DNA of 36,159 nt from Eubacterium sp. UBA5416 (GTDB lineage Bacteria; Bacillota; Clostridia; Lachnospirales; Lachnospiraceae): contig DHNM01000007.1 of assembly GCA_002409525.1 (NCBI GenBank), positions 1 through 36,159 on the forward strand, written 5' to 3'. The notes below the pieces were generated by a model. That model did not search any database and was not told the origin of the DNA. It worked only from the letters and a program-made list of their open reading frames with translations. How positions within the stretch are numbered: position 1 is the first letter of the stretch; each line of letters opens with the position of its first letter. Shown one piece after another: positions 17,226-26,490 of this stretch. The position numbers were made by a program, and so were the translations under genes.

Positions 17226-18882
17226 TTACTCAACAAGTTTCACTTTTTCTTTCACAATGTCTGTCAGAATCTTTTCAGCCTTTGACATACCGGCATCTTC
17301 CAGCTCTTTTAGCATTTCATCATAAGTTTTGTCGAAATTTTCCTCTTTTCCGATGACACAGCTGATCAGCTTCGGCCACGCAATTTCATCAAGTTTATTT
17401 CCGATATCATCAAATTCTGCCGGTTTCGTATACGCCCACACCGGGGAGTATTTCGGCACATCAAACTCATCTGCCTGAGGAAATACATCAATCAGCAGAT
17501 CCACTCCCCATGCTTCGCATGCGGCTTTCTCTTCCTCGTTATATTCTTTTATTACAGTCTCTTTGCTGTCACACGTATAAGTACTGCCTGTGTTATCTGT
17601 CACACCGGCACCGTAAACTGGAAGTGGATAGGCATGAAATCCGACGCCCGTATTCTTTCCATAGTCTTTATCTGTCTTAGACTTTTCAATCTCTTCATCG
17701 GTTCTGTAGCGTTCCCCCGACTCATCAATAAAATAATTTACGTCTTTGATCCCCCAGTTTACCAGAGCCTGACCCTCGTCGGAACAAATGTAATCAATAT
17801 ATTTGATCGCCGCCACAGGATCTTCACACGCTGTTGTGATAGCCACACCCCATCCGGTGGTAAGTCCCTGATACATCAAAGCAGAACACTTTGTATCTTT
17901 ATCTATGGTAAGAGGCAGTGGAGCGTAAGTCTTGTCAAACTTTCCGTCCGCTTTTAATACTTTTTCACCATCAGAATAATCCCATCCTGCATCTGTAAGT
18001 GCTACCACACGGCCGGAAGCAATCTTCGCAATATAATCCTCATGTGTCTGTGTCGCGAATTCCGGATCCAGAACTCCTTCATTATACATCCGGTTCAGCC
18101 ATTTGAAATATTCACGTTCTTTTTCTGAGCGGAACTTATACATGGCATTGTAGTCATCATCGATCAGCCACTGTCCGTTATCCGGTGCCCCGTCAGCGAT
18201 GAATCCGGCTGGATTTTGTAATCATCCAGTGCCAGTCTGCCGCAGATAGAGTGAGGCCAATCGTATCCATTCCATCGTCTGTTTTGGGATGTGCCGCAAG
18301 ATAATCCTTGATCATCTTCTCATAATCTTCAAGAGATTCCGGAAGTTTATAGTCATTTTCCTTCAGCGCTGCCCACTGGATCTGAGCAGTCCCGGTCGAT
18401 TCAAAAACCGTTCCGCCAATTTTATATGATGACAATTGGTAGATTGACGGGTCATCCTGTGTATACTTCAGCTTATCGAATTCATCCCCATACATTTTCT
18501 TGATATTTGGACCATATTTATCAATCAGATCCGACATATCAATCAATGCCCCCGCATCAATCAGGCTGGACGCATCGCCTTTGGCATAGATGAGATCGGG
18601 ATAATTTTGCTCTGCGATCATTAGCGCTACTTTCTTGTCGTCCGAAGCAACCGGATAATCTGTTTTTAACTTAACACCAGTCTTTTTCGTCAGCTCCTCT
18701 GCCACAGGATCAGACCAGGTATCTTCCTGACCGTCAGCGTTATAAAACGTCAACTCCGTAATCTCATCCTTTGATTTGCTTTTAGCTGCAGTAGTCTCTT
18801 TCGCCTTTCCCCCACATCCTGCCAGCATACCGGCAATCATGGTCAGTGCCATAATGCATATACTTGTTTTTCCTGCTTTCAT
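17226..18882 (-). pseudogene. Frameshifted sugar-binding lipoprotein of second CUT1 importer
   Basis: Two reading frames together make one LplA-like binding protein of about 550 residues. The first frame (18882 to 18193) begins with a lipoprotein signal, lipobox LAGC with Cys23, and a GGGAGGAG ribosome site. It ends at a TGA after ADWHWMITKSSRIHR. In the +1 frame the sequence continues as NPAGFIADGAPDNGQWLID and on to a stop at 17226. The switch fits one extra A in an AAAA run (plus-strand TTTT, 18214-18217): with three As the protein reads WMITNPAGFIADG. A longer upstream reading to 19203 overlaps the permease and is not real. The remainder looks well conserved, so the change is recent or a sequencing error. 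Without it the neighbouring permeases have no binding protein here. Confidence 0.88.
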
Positions 18883-18947
18883 ACCTCTCCTCCCCGCAGT
18901 TACACTGCATGCATATATAATGATTGTTACCTGGTTACCATTTCTGT

Positions 18948-19838
18948 TTAATCCTTCACCGCCCCGATTGTCATTCCTCCGACGAAATATTTCTGAAGGA
19001 AAGGATAGACAATTAATATTGGTACTGTGGCAACGATTGTGACAGCCATACGAATCGATAAAGGAGAAACTGTATTCTTCAGCTGTTCTTCCGCTGTGTG
19101 CGGGTCGATCTTCAACGTAGCCTGTTCCATGATCTCGTATAAGATATACTGAAGCGTCTTTAAATCTCTGGCATACAAATAGGTATCCATGAATGAATTC
19201 CATTGCCCAACTGCAATGAACAGGGCTACAGTTGCAAGAACAGGTTTACAAAGCGGCAGAATAATCTTCCACCAGATTGTAAAATCATTGGCTCCATCGA
19301 TCATCGCAGCTTCCTGCAAAGCCTGAGGAAGGCCATTGATAAAAGAACGAATCAAAATAACATTATAAACCCAGATTACCCCAGGCAGAATGTAAACCCA
19401 AAAACTGTTTCCCATCTTCAAAGTCCTGGTCAGAAGCAGATACTCCGGTACCATTCCGCCGCTGACGTACATTGTTATAATGAATAACATTGTAAATAGT
19501 TTATTAAAGTAAAAATCATTACGACTGAGAACATACGCAAGCATCGATGTGCAGAAAACTCCTGTGGCCGTTCCGATCAGTGTTCTCGCAACTGACACTA
19601 GAAAAGGACTGATCAGATTGTTTTCTGTAAAAATATAAACATAATTGTGAACTGTGAATTTTCTTGGAATAATAAAATTAACATTTCTCATCGTATCGAT
19701 TGGATCATTAAACGAAATGGCAAGAACATTTAAAAAGGGATAAATGGTGATCACAATCACAACCAAGAAAATTGCAACAAGCACATAATCAAATGGCTGC
19801 TTTTTTGTTTTAACTTTGCTCTTCTTATTGACCTGCAA
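18948..19838 (-). CDS. CUT1 sugar ABC transporter permease (LplC type), second importer
   Basis: A 296-residue permease with about six membrane segments, the first near 18-42 after a very basic N-terminus. The EAA loop starts at about 175 (EAAMIDGANDFTIWWKIILP). The C-terminus YPFLQKYFVGGMTIGAVKD is typical. The start codon is TTG; AAAGGGGG lies 7 bases upstream and no ATG is nearby in frame. It follows its partner permease by 13 bases and precedes the frameshifted binding-protein gene by 65 bases. No ATPase is encoded nearby. Confidence 0.94.
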   Translation of the reverse strand: MQVNKKSKVKTKKQPFDYVLVAIFLVVIVITIYPFLNVLAISFNDPIDTMRNVNFIIPRKFTVHNYVYIFTENNLISPFLVSVARTLIGTATGVFCTSMLAYVLSRNDFYFNKLFTMLFIITMYVSGGMVPEYLLLTRTLKMGNSFWVYILPGVIWVYNVILIRSFINGLPQALQEAAMIDGANDFTIWWKIILPLCKPVLATVALFIAVGQWNSFMDTYLYARDLKTLQYILYEIMEQATLKIDPHTAEEQLKNTVSPLSIRMAVTIVATVPILIVYPFLQKYFVGGMTIGAVKD

Positions 19839-19851
19839 ATCGACGCCCCCT

Positions 19852-20793
19852 TTATATCAGCCTGCTTTCGCCCAGCAGACCTGCTATCTTATTAGCAATC
19901 AGCAGCAAAACAATCCCCACAACAGACTGAAACATGCCAATTGCAGTACCAAGTCCATAATTATTCGTCCCAATACCTCGTACATAAGCAAACCAGGATA
20001 AAACCATAGCATGATCCTGTACAATACCGTTACTCAGAAGCATCTGCCGTTCCATTCCCACATTCAGCGCACCACCGATACTCATGATCAACAGAACTAC
20101 AACCGTAGGCTTAATGCCAGGAAGTGTTATATGCCACATCCTCTGGAATCGGCTTGCACCGTCGACTTTAGCTGCCTCATACAGTCCCTGATCAATTCCC
20201 GCCATTGCGGAAAGATAGATAATTGCATCCCAGCCGACTTCTTTCCAGACATTAATCAAACATACAACAACCCAGAAAAGTGGTGAATTGCTTGACATCA
20301 GATGTAACTTCTTTCCAAATAAAACGTCGAGTGCACCGCCATCATTCAGAAACATTTTCGCTATGCTTGCGATAATTACCCATGAAACAAAATGCGGCAG
20401 GTAAGAAATTGTCTGCGTAACCTTTTTAAATTTATTAAAGCAAATCTCATTGAGCAGCAACGCAAAGATAATTGCTGCGAATGTTCCCAAAAAAATGCCC
20501 AGGATACTGATTCCTATGGTATTTAACATCGTCTGCTTAAATAACCGATCCTGAAACGTCTGAATAAAATTAGCAAAACCCACGAACTTCCGCTTCCATA
20601 CCGGCAGTGCAAAGGAATTCGGTTTCACTTCCTGGAACGCCATCGTCCATCCCCAAAGTGGTATGTACTTGAATATAATCAGCCAGATCAAAAATGGAAC
20701 TGACATCGCCAGAAGATATCTCTGCTTCCACATGAGACTCCAACTGAACTTTTGCTTAACAACCTTTTCCTTTCCTTTTTTCTTCATACTCAT
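19852..20793 (-). CDS. CUT1 sugar ABC transporter permease (LplB type), second importer
   Basis: A 313-residue permease with about six membrane segments, the first near 28-48. The KYIPLWGWTMAFQEVKP loop and the EAA motif (EAAKVDGASRFQRMWHITLP, from 206) mark it as the MalF/LplB-type subunit. GGAGGAG lies about 10 bases before the ATG at 20793; a second ATG two codons on is possible. It is the first transport gene after the two-component pair, with a promoter in between. It is only distantly similar to the permease at 9435-10361, so the two importers are not a recent duplication. Confidence 0.94.
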   Translation of the reverse strand: MSMKKKGKEKVVKQKFSWSLMWKQRYLLAMSVPFLIWLIIFKYIPLWGWTMAFQEVKPNSFALPVWKRKFVGFANFIQTFQDRLFKQTMLNTIGISILGIFLGTFAAIIFALLLNEICFNKFKKVTQTISYLPHFVSWVIIASIAKMFLNDGGALDVLFGKKLHLMSSNSPLFWVVVCLINVWKEVGWDAIIYLSAMAGIDQGLYEAAKVDGASRFQRMWHITLPGIKPTVVVLLIMSIGGALNVGMERQMLLSNGIVQDHAMVLSWFAYVRGIGTNNYGLGTAIGMFQSVVGIVLLLIANKIAGLLGESRLI

Positions 20794-20825
20794 TTATTCA
20801 TCACTCCTCCCTCCATCCACTTCTG

Positions 20826-20854
20826 ATTATATAGAAGAAAAGGAATTGAAACCA
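20826..20854 (-). promoter_or_regulatory. Probable regulated promoter of the second importer
   Basis: On the minus strand a perfect -10 TATAAT (20826-20831), a 17-base spacer and a poor -35 TGGTTT (20849-20854), upstream of the permease. A perfect -10 with a poor -35 fits activation by the response regulator encoded immediately upstream. This is inferred. Confidence 0.5.
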
Positions 20855-20888
20855 CCGTGATTTTCAGATCTTTTTATCCTTACTTTTC

Positions 20889-22424
20889 TTACATCTGTTT
20901 ATCATCCTGAGCATGCCTGATATATTCTTTTGGACTGATCCCGACATACTTCTTAAACTTCAAATAGAAGTAATCCAGATTTTTATATCCTGTCTGTTCG
21001 GCTATTTGATAGACTTTTAAATCTGTCTCTAACAACATACGCTTTGCATTCGTAATACGTATACTGTCAAGGATATTGTTAAAGCTGTCACCGATCTCTT
21101 TTCGAAAGACCTTTCCCAAATAATTGCTGTTATAATGAAACATCTTTGCAAATGTCTCAAGATGTAGTTCCTGATCATAATTTTTCTCCATATGGTAATA
21201 AATCCTCCGAATCACAGTTGCCGAGCCATCATATCCAATCTTTATGCAAAGATCATTTAATATCTGATAATATGTTCTTAGAACATCATCTAGTTTGTCC
21301 TGTACGTAAAGCTGCTTCGTCAGTTCTTGGATATTGCAGATATCATCAATTTCATAGTGTTTCTCGATCCTTTCGTTTATCTGAATCAAACTATAGAGAA
21401 TCTGTACTTTAATCTCCATTTCGGATATCATCCGTTCCATACAATACTGTCTATATTGGCGCATCCCCCTTTGTATTCCTTCAAGATCTCCTACTTCAAG
21501 CTGGAGGCAGAGATATTCAATTGTGGGCTTTTCAGCCATTTCATCCTGATTTTCAATCACATCAACAGACAGAATAGATGCCTTGTAAAATAAGAACTCG
21601 TGCTTCAGCAAAAATCTGGCAAACTCATATGAATATGGAAGATCATACCACTGGCTTACATTGTTTCCTACGGCAATTAACAATCCTTCTCCATCTTTTT
21701 GGATCATTCTTTTATTTTGATGATCCAAGAGCTTTGTCCACCTCTTATAATCTATCCCCTTCTTTATCAAGACAACGCTATCTTCCAGTCTGATCTTTTC
21801 GTCATACAAAATAGGATTCTTTAGAAAATCGTTTACCTTTTCTTTAAAATGGGTGTTATCTGTACCGGGAATCATAGTCTCACATGTCACTACTGCAGCG
21901 CACAATATTTTAGAGCTAAGATCAACATGATAAACTCTTAATTTTTTCTCTATCTCATCTCTGCTCTCAAGCTGTAAAACAGTTTTTCGCAGCACTTCTT
22001 CTCGGGCTGCCTCCTCATTTTCCCCACGATAAACATTTTCCCGTTCTCTCTGATCAAATTCTTCTCTGCTTTGATTCAATACATCTATCAGTTCTTCCTC
22101 ATCAATCGGTTTCAGCAGATATCCTTTTACACCAAGTGAGATAGCCGATTTTGCAAACTCAAATTCCGAGAAACCCGTGAGAATGATGAAATGGCCACGA
22201 AAATTCTGCTCTTGTGCTTTATGAATCAGCTCAATTCCGTTCATTCCGGGCATTTTAATATCCACCAGTACCAAGTCTGGCTGTATGCGCAGTATTTTGC
22301 CCAGTCCATCCTTTCCATCCGTCCCTTCTCCACAGATTGTAAAACCCAGACTTTCCCAATTGATCAGACTTATAATTCCTTTTCTTACTATTTTTTCATC
22401 ATCTATGATCATCACTTGATACAC
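20889..22424 (-). CDS. Response regulator with AraC-type DNA-binding domain (YesN-like)
   Basis: A 511-residue regulator. The receiver domain covers about 1-120 with acidic pair D8/D9, phospho-acceptor D55 (LVLVDIKMP), T83 and K105 (LLKPI). A long middle region follows, then an AraC double helix-turn-helix at about 405-505 (FAKMFHYNSNYLGKVFRKEIG and VYQIAEQTGYKNLDYFYLKFKK). The start is GTG with GGAGGAGG 7 bases upstream; it overlaps the end of the histidine-kinase gene by 13 bases, indicating coupled translation. It probably activates the adjacent importer genes in response to an extracellular sugar. Confidence 0.95.
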   Translation of the reverse strand: MYQVMIIDDEKIVRKGIISLINWESLGFTICGEGTDGKDGLGKILRIQPDLVLVDIKMPGMNGIELIHKAQEQNFRGHFIILTGFSEFEFAKSAISLGVKGYLLKPIDEEELIDVLNQSREEFDQRERENVYRGENEEAAREEVLRKTVLQLESRDEIEKKLRVYHVDLSSKILCAAVVTCETMIPGTDNTHFKEKVNDFLKNPILYDEKIRLEDSVVLIKKGIDYKRWTKLLDHQNKRMIQKDGEGLLIAVGNNVSQWYDLPYSYEFARFLLKHEFLFYKASILSVDVIENQDEMAEKPTIEYLCLQLEVGDLEGIQRGMRQYRQYCMERMISEMEIKVQILYSLIQINERIEKHYEIDDICNIQELTKQLYVQDKLDDVLRTYYQILNDLCIKIGYDGSATVIRRIYYHMEKNYDQELHLETFAKMFHYNSNYLGKVFRKEIGDSFNNILDSIRITNAKRMLLETDLKVYQIAEQTGYKNLDYFYLKFKKYVGISPKEYIRHAQDDKQM

Positions 22425-24241
22425 TGCTGATCCTCCTCCCCATTAAGCTTTCTTTCATATGGAAGAATCATTGTAACTTTTGTTCCAACTTCTCTTTTGC
22501 TCTCCATATCAATCTCATAATCGTCCCCATAACATAGTTTAATGCGCTGCTGCACATTTCTAAGACCAATATGTGAGACATCCTGACTTCTGCTTTTTAT
22601 ATCCTTTCTGACCTGTTCCAGCTTTACATCGTCCATACCTAATCCGTCATCCTCAATCATGACAATAATCTGGTTCTTGGAACATGTTATAACGATAGTG
22701 ATATTTCCGGCCCCTTCCTTTTCCTCTAATCCATGTACAATAGAATTTTCAACGACAGGCTGAAGAATAAGTGGTAAAATACGAAATTCTTCTACCTTTG
22801 GATCAACTCTTATACTATAGTGAATACGTTCACCAAAGCGATACTGCTGAATTTTCAAATAACACTCGATAAGTTCTACTTCCGAATGTATTGACACTTT
22901 GTTATGTCCTGCCTGCAGATTCCCCCTTAAGATTTTTGCGAGCATCTTTACCAGAGACTCTATTTCATATTGTTTATTCTCTCTGGCCTTCATTCGAATT
23001 GTTTCCAGCGTATTATAAAGAAAATGAGGGTTAATCTGATTTGCAAGCATCTGAAATTCGGCATCTCTCTGTTCTCGTTTTAAACGTTCCGCATGAATCT
23101 TCTCTTGATATATTTCTGACAGAAGTTTTTGAATTCGCCAAATCATTGTGCTCAAATAATTATACAATTCACTGATCTCATCATTTCCCCCTAAGGTTTC
23201 CACCAATTCAAAATTTCCAGATGCCGCTTTTTGCATCTGCCTGCGAAAGCGATCCACTCGCTCGCTGAAAGAACACGAAAAGATAAGAATCATAGTGACA
23301 GAGATAAGAACACTTACAGAAAAGGCAATTACTATTTTACGATTTTGATTTCTTGTACCCTTTAATATTTCATCTAGCGAACGTAGGCTTACAAGCTGTA
23401 TATCATCATCTGATTCCTGCAGTCTCACATGAACACAGGTAAGAAGGACATCTTTTTTGTCCACCTGTATCACTTTCTGATAAGTGTTTCCATCAGAATC
23501 AGGAAGATATCTCTCTATTTTATTAAATGTTTTCCTTTTCTCCTGACTGTCCACAAGCACACTTTGATCATCCAGAACAACCATAGTTTTCTCACGGTCA
23601 GATATGATCTCTTCCATTCGCTCAGGCCTGATATGTATCACTAGGACACCAACCTTTTCACCTTTTTTGGTCCTGACCAGGCGGGTGAGAGCTAATCCAT
23701 CATACTTCCCTGTCCTCACAGGCAGATACTGCCATATCGTTCCGCCTCCCCGGCTGACTGCCTTCTGGTACCACCTCTCCTCCCTAACTTCCTGATCTAC
23801 TTTTACGAATTCGGCGTTTCCCACAATTGTATCGTTATCCAGGTAGACACTGATCCATGAAATAAGATCATTATAATACTTTCTGTAATTGTCAAAGTTC
23901 GTATAATTTCGGTAATCATCGACCAGTTCCTGATACTCCTCATACTCTTTTCCGGCGATTTCCTCTAATTTTTCATCAAAGATAAAATACTTTGAAACCA
24001 TGTTAATCGTCGATGTCATCTCTTCCAGGCGGCTTTTTGCAGTATTAAGCTCAGAAATCTCAGTTTCCTCCGCCTGCTTTTTTAAAGCCTGATTTGTCCC
24101 ATGCATCATATACAGCCCAATGAGCACAAGAGGCAGGATTCCGCCTAACAGATATAAGAGAGCCATACGATAACGCAATTTCATGCCCAGTACCTTCTGT
24201 ATGAGGCTTTTTATCTTTGATGTAATTTTTTCGTCCTCCAT
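22412..24241 (-). CDS. Sensor histidine kinase (YesM-like)
   Basis: A 609-residue membrane kinase. Membrane segments lie at about 27-46 and 303-323 and enclose an extracellular sensor of about 255 residues. A HAMP linker covers about 322-375. The His_kinase domain has NQINPHFLYNTLE with phosphorylated H406. The ATPase domain has an N-box (ENSIVHGLEE), a G1 box (EDDGLGMDD) and a G2 box (IGLRNVQQRI). AAAGGGGG precedes the ATG. It is the cognate partner of the overlapping response regulator. The sensed ligand is unknown but is probably a sugar, given the adjacent importer. Confidence 0.95.
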   Translation of the reverse strand: MEDEKITSKIKSLIQKVLGMKLRYRMALLYLLGGILPLVLIGLYMMHGTNQALKKQAEETEISELNTAKSRLEEMTSTINMVSKYFIFDEKLEEIAGKEYEEYQELVDDYRNYTNFDNYRKYYNDLISWISVYLDNDTIVGNAEFVKVDQEVREERWYQKAVSRGGGTIWQYLPVRTGKYDGLALTRLVRTKKGEKVGVLVIHIRPERMEEIISDREKTMVVLDDQSVLVDSQEKRKTFNKIERYLPDSDGNTYQKVIQVDKKDVLLTCVHVRLQESDDDIQLVSLRSLDEILKGTRNQNRKIVIAFSVSVLISVTMILIFSCSFSERVDRFRRQMQKAASGNFELVETLGGNDEISELYNYLSTMIWRIQKLLSEIYQEKIHAERLKREQRDAEFQMLANQINPHFLYNTLETIRMKARENKQYEIESLVKMLAKILRGNLQAGHNKVSIHSEVELIECYLKIQQYRFGERIHYSIRVDPKVEEFRILPLILQPVVENSIVHGLEEKEGAGNITIVITCSKNQIIVMIEDDGLGMDDVKLEQVRKDIKSRSQDVSHIGLRNVQQRIKLCYGDDYEIDMESKREVGTKVTMILPYERKLNGEEDQQCIK

Positions 24242-24343
24242 AAGATCCCCCTTTTCTTTTGATGACTGCCTGTCTTACTAAAAACACCCCAGTAATCGCA
24301 CTTATAGTCCTGAATTTTTCAGTTTTTCTTCTTTCTTATATAG

Positions 24344-24374
24344 AAAAAGGCTACCGCAATTATGTGCGATAGCC
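24344..24374 (-). terminator. Rho-independent terminator after the 73-codon gene
   Basis: A 10-bp stem with one mismatch (GGCTACCGCA at 24349-24358 against TGCGATAGCC at 24365-24374). On the minus strand it is followed by TTTTT. It closes the small gene unit and separates it from the histidine kinase. Confidence 0.75.
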
Positions 24375-24402
24375 CTCATATAACATTCTTAGCTTTTTCA
24401 TT

Positions 24403-24624
24403 TCAGCTTATAGGCGAGAACGTATAATTTTCCTTCTGCCCATTTGTCATCACAGTATACAGCACTGAATCGTCATCTCTCTCATCTTTCTCATAAGTAG
24501 AAGCTTTGCTTATCTGACTTTTCAAATACTCGTCAAGATTATCTGTCTCAATCTCCTCTATTTTGGAGTCAGGACGTCCATTGCACAGATCATAAACTTC
24601 ATGGATCAATTCATATTTCTTCAT
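24403..24624 (-). CDS. Small conserved-looking acidic protein, function unknown
   Basis: A 73-residue protein that I do not recognise. It is rich in Asp/Glu and has no membrane segment or signal peptide. The start motif KKYELIHEVYDLCNG is followed by a predicted helical, charged middle and a C-terminal NYTFSPIS. A strong AAGGGGG ribosome site, its own promoter (24711-24739), a leader hairpin and a clean terminator argue that it is a real gene despite its size. Neighbours give no functional clue: a broken AAA/nuclease gene upstream and a histidine kinase downstream. Confidence 0.7.
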   Translation of the reverse strand: MKKYELIHEVYDLCNGRPDSKIEEIETDNLDEYLKSQISKASTYEKDERDDDSVLYTVMTNGQKENYTFSPIS

Positions 24625-24649
24625 ATTAAGTTACCCCCTTAAATATGGT

Positions 24650-24692
24650 GCCGCAATATTTCTGTCTTAAACACCTTTGATATTCGTGCGGC
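24650..24692 (-). promoter_or_regulatory. Leader stem-loop upstream of the 73-codon gene
   Basis: GCCGCA at 24650-24655 pairs with TGCGGC at 24687-24692, with further ATAT pairing inside. It lies between the promoter and the ribosome site. It may affect mRNA stability or translation; no known riboswitch was recognised. Confidence 0.35.
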
Positions 24693-24710
24693 TTTCTACC
24701 TGTTCTCTTA

Positions 24711-24739
24711 ATTATAACGCGCTGTTTATAAAATGTCAC
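24711..24739 (-). promoter_or_regulatory. Strong promoter of the 73-codon gene
   Basis: On the minus strand, -35 GTGACA (24734-24739), a 17-base spacer and perfect -10 TATAAT (24711-24716). The expected transcript has a leader of about 80 bases. Confidence 0.7.
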
Positions 24740-24787
24740 GGATATAGGAAAATATTTTTCTTTTTTTTAGTAATTATCTCATTACCT

Positions 24788-26365
24788 TTAAACTACCGCC
24801 TCAACAAGTATCTTTTCGCCTATTGTGATCTCTTTAATCCCAATCTCCTTATTCTTATTGAAATTAAAACTCAGCATATATCCCTTATCCAAATGATAAT
24901 AGTCCAGATACTGTGTCAGCTGCTGCTCACCTCTTGTATGATAATTATTTCCATACCATATTTTCATTTCAATTACGAATTGTTCTCCATTGTAGTCAAC
25001 AATGACGTCCGTTCTCTCCATATTTCGAGTCTGTGATTCAATATAATAATTTCCGCTTCCATTAATAATCGGTTAAAACAGTAAAAAATGACGTCTTCCA
25101 TCTTCTTCCAGGAACTTCTGATCCTGATCACCATAAATATCATCGAAATGAATGATAAATCTTTCGAGAACCAATTTCATATTGAGATGTCCATCCCGGA
25201 TGAAACGATCTTTTTCCTTCACTGCATTCTCATAAATATCATTGTTTTGAATTTCTGCATCGCTCAGATATTTGTTGTATAATCGAGTCTCAAAAATTCT
25301 ATTTGCCATGACTACTGTTCCTTGATCCACCTTGACAAAACCAAACATTTTTGCAATTTGAACCACCTGATTATCTGGATTATACGTAATGCTGACTCCT
25401 TGAAACAGTAATCGGTATATGAGCCTATCCAATTCAGGATAATCGTTTAATTTACCAAGCAAGGATTCAAACAATGGATTTGATTCATTTAACAATATCC
25501 TCATAGCCTCCAGAAAACCTTCTTTTGTCCATGCTTTCCTCTCATCATCCGTATAAATCCGTTCGTCCAATAACTTGCAGATTCTCGAAACTAAAAACGG
25601 ATACCCTCCTGTATACTCATATATTAAATCTGCCATTAATTCGGTATCCATTCCGGTATTATGATCTTTCTCATAGTCATTAAGCATACCGGTAATTTCA
25701 TCGGATGAGAAACTCATATCCACTAGAAAGTCTGCCGCTATATTCCACGGACTGTTCTGACGGTGTTCATTCTCCGGAACAAATTTAAGTTTCAGGTTCT
25801 TTATATCGTAGACCCCTGCCAAGATCACGGAATGAAAGGTTGGAATCTCATCTCTTTCCAGATAATACGCACGTAGCTGGGCAAGAAAATCAAGGAAAAC
25901 CTGATTATTTGTAGCACTGTCCACTTCATCGATAATCAATACAAGTGGTTTCTTTGCTTTATTACACCATTCACTGAAACTCAAAAACAATTCGGCAAGT
26001 TTTCTGTCCTGACCGATATTTTTATATAAAGGCTGAAGTCTATCCTTGATTTCTTCCGGCATCTCATCTTTTATCTGAATTCTTTTTAGCAGTTCTCTCG
26101 CCATGGCGCCAACAAAGGAATCTTCCGATTTAAAATCAGCTGAACTCATCATCTGAAAATTCAGGTTAATTACTGTATAGTCTCTTTTAAGGACTTTTGT
26201 AAGAGCTCGAAGCGTCGTTGTCTTTCCATATTGACGAGCACGATTAATGGTAAAATATTGTCCTTTATCTACCATCTCTTTAATTGCCTTCACCTTATCA
26301 GAAATATCGACCATATAATGAACTTCCGGCCTGCAGTCTCCACTGACATTGAACATCCTGCTCAT
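24788..26365 (-). pseudogene. AAA-ATPase with C-terminal PD-(D/E)XK domain, interrupted by a stop codon
   Basis: An ATPase part of 430 codons and a further 95 codons after a stop lie in one frame. Walker A is RARQYGKTT (about 42-50) and Walker B is PLVLIIDEVD (about 140-149). After GRRHFLLF at about 430 a TAA occurs at 25073-25075, and then PIINGSGNYYIESQTRN continues without any frame change to the nuclease-like part (TDVIVDYNGEQFVIEMKIW, containing D and E-x-K). From memory, intact relatives read LKPIING here. The ATG inside the second part (25021) has no ribosome site. The start at 26365 is set by GGGAGG; the longer reading to 26467 has none. The break removes the nuclease domain from the ATPase. 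Such proteins are frequent in Clostridia; their role is unknown. Confidence 0.85.
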
Positions 26366-26408
26366 AGTAATTCCTCCCATTACAATCTTTTTCAGAAATC
26401 TTAACTGC

Positions 26409-26437
26409 ATTCTATCACAGCATAATTGAAATAACAA
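26409..26437 (-). promoter_or_regulatory. Promoter of the interrupted AAA/nuclease gene
   Basis: On the minus strand, -35 TTGTTA (26432-26437), a 17-base spacer and -10 TAGAAT (26409-26414), about 45 bases before the ATG. Confidence 0.6.
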
Positions 26438-26468
26438 GGATTGTGGTATCTGTAAACCATGATACACT

Positions 26469-26477
26469 CCCCCCCCC
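26469..26477. repeat. Homopolymer tract of nine C (nine G on minus strand)
   Basis: It sits in the 125-base gap between the deacetylase stop codon and the AAA/nuclease promoter, about 32 bases upstream of the -35. It is the longest G/C homopolymer I noticed in the window and is prone to length change. Confidence 0.9.
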
Positions 26478-26490
26478 GCTGAATCTGATG

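Noticed and set aside
18193..18217. Programmed +1 frameshift at CGC-TGA-C, similar to the RF2 gene site
   Set aside because: The +1 frame already reads the family-like NPAGFIADG before that stop, so the frame change must lie upstream, at the AAAA run. Shifting at the stop would replace these residues with an unrelated KSSRIHR.
18883..19203. N-terminal extension of the second binding-protein frame
   Set aside because: It overlaps the permease gene, and the lipoprotein signal with a strong ribosome site starts at 18882.
15828..26365. AAA/PD-(D/E)XK genes as an active defence or toxin system
   Set aside because: Both copies are damaged, and no partner genes, restriction/modification motifs or mobile-element genes are nearby.
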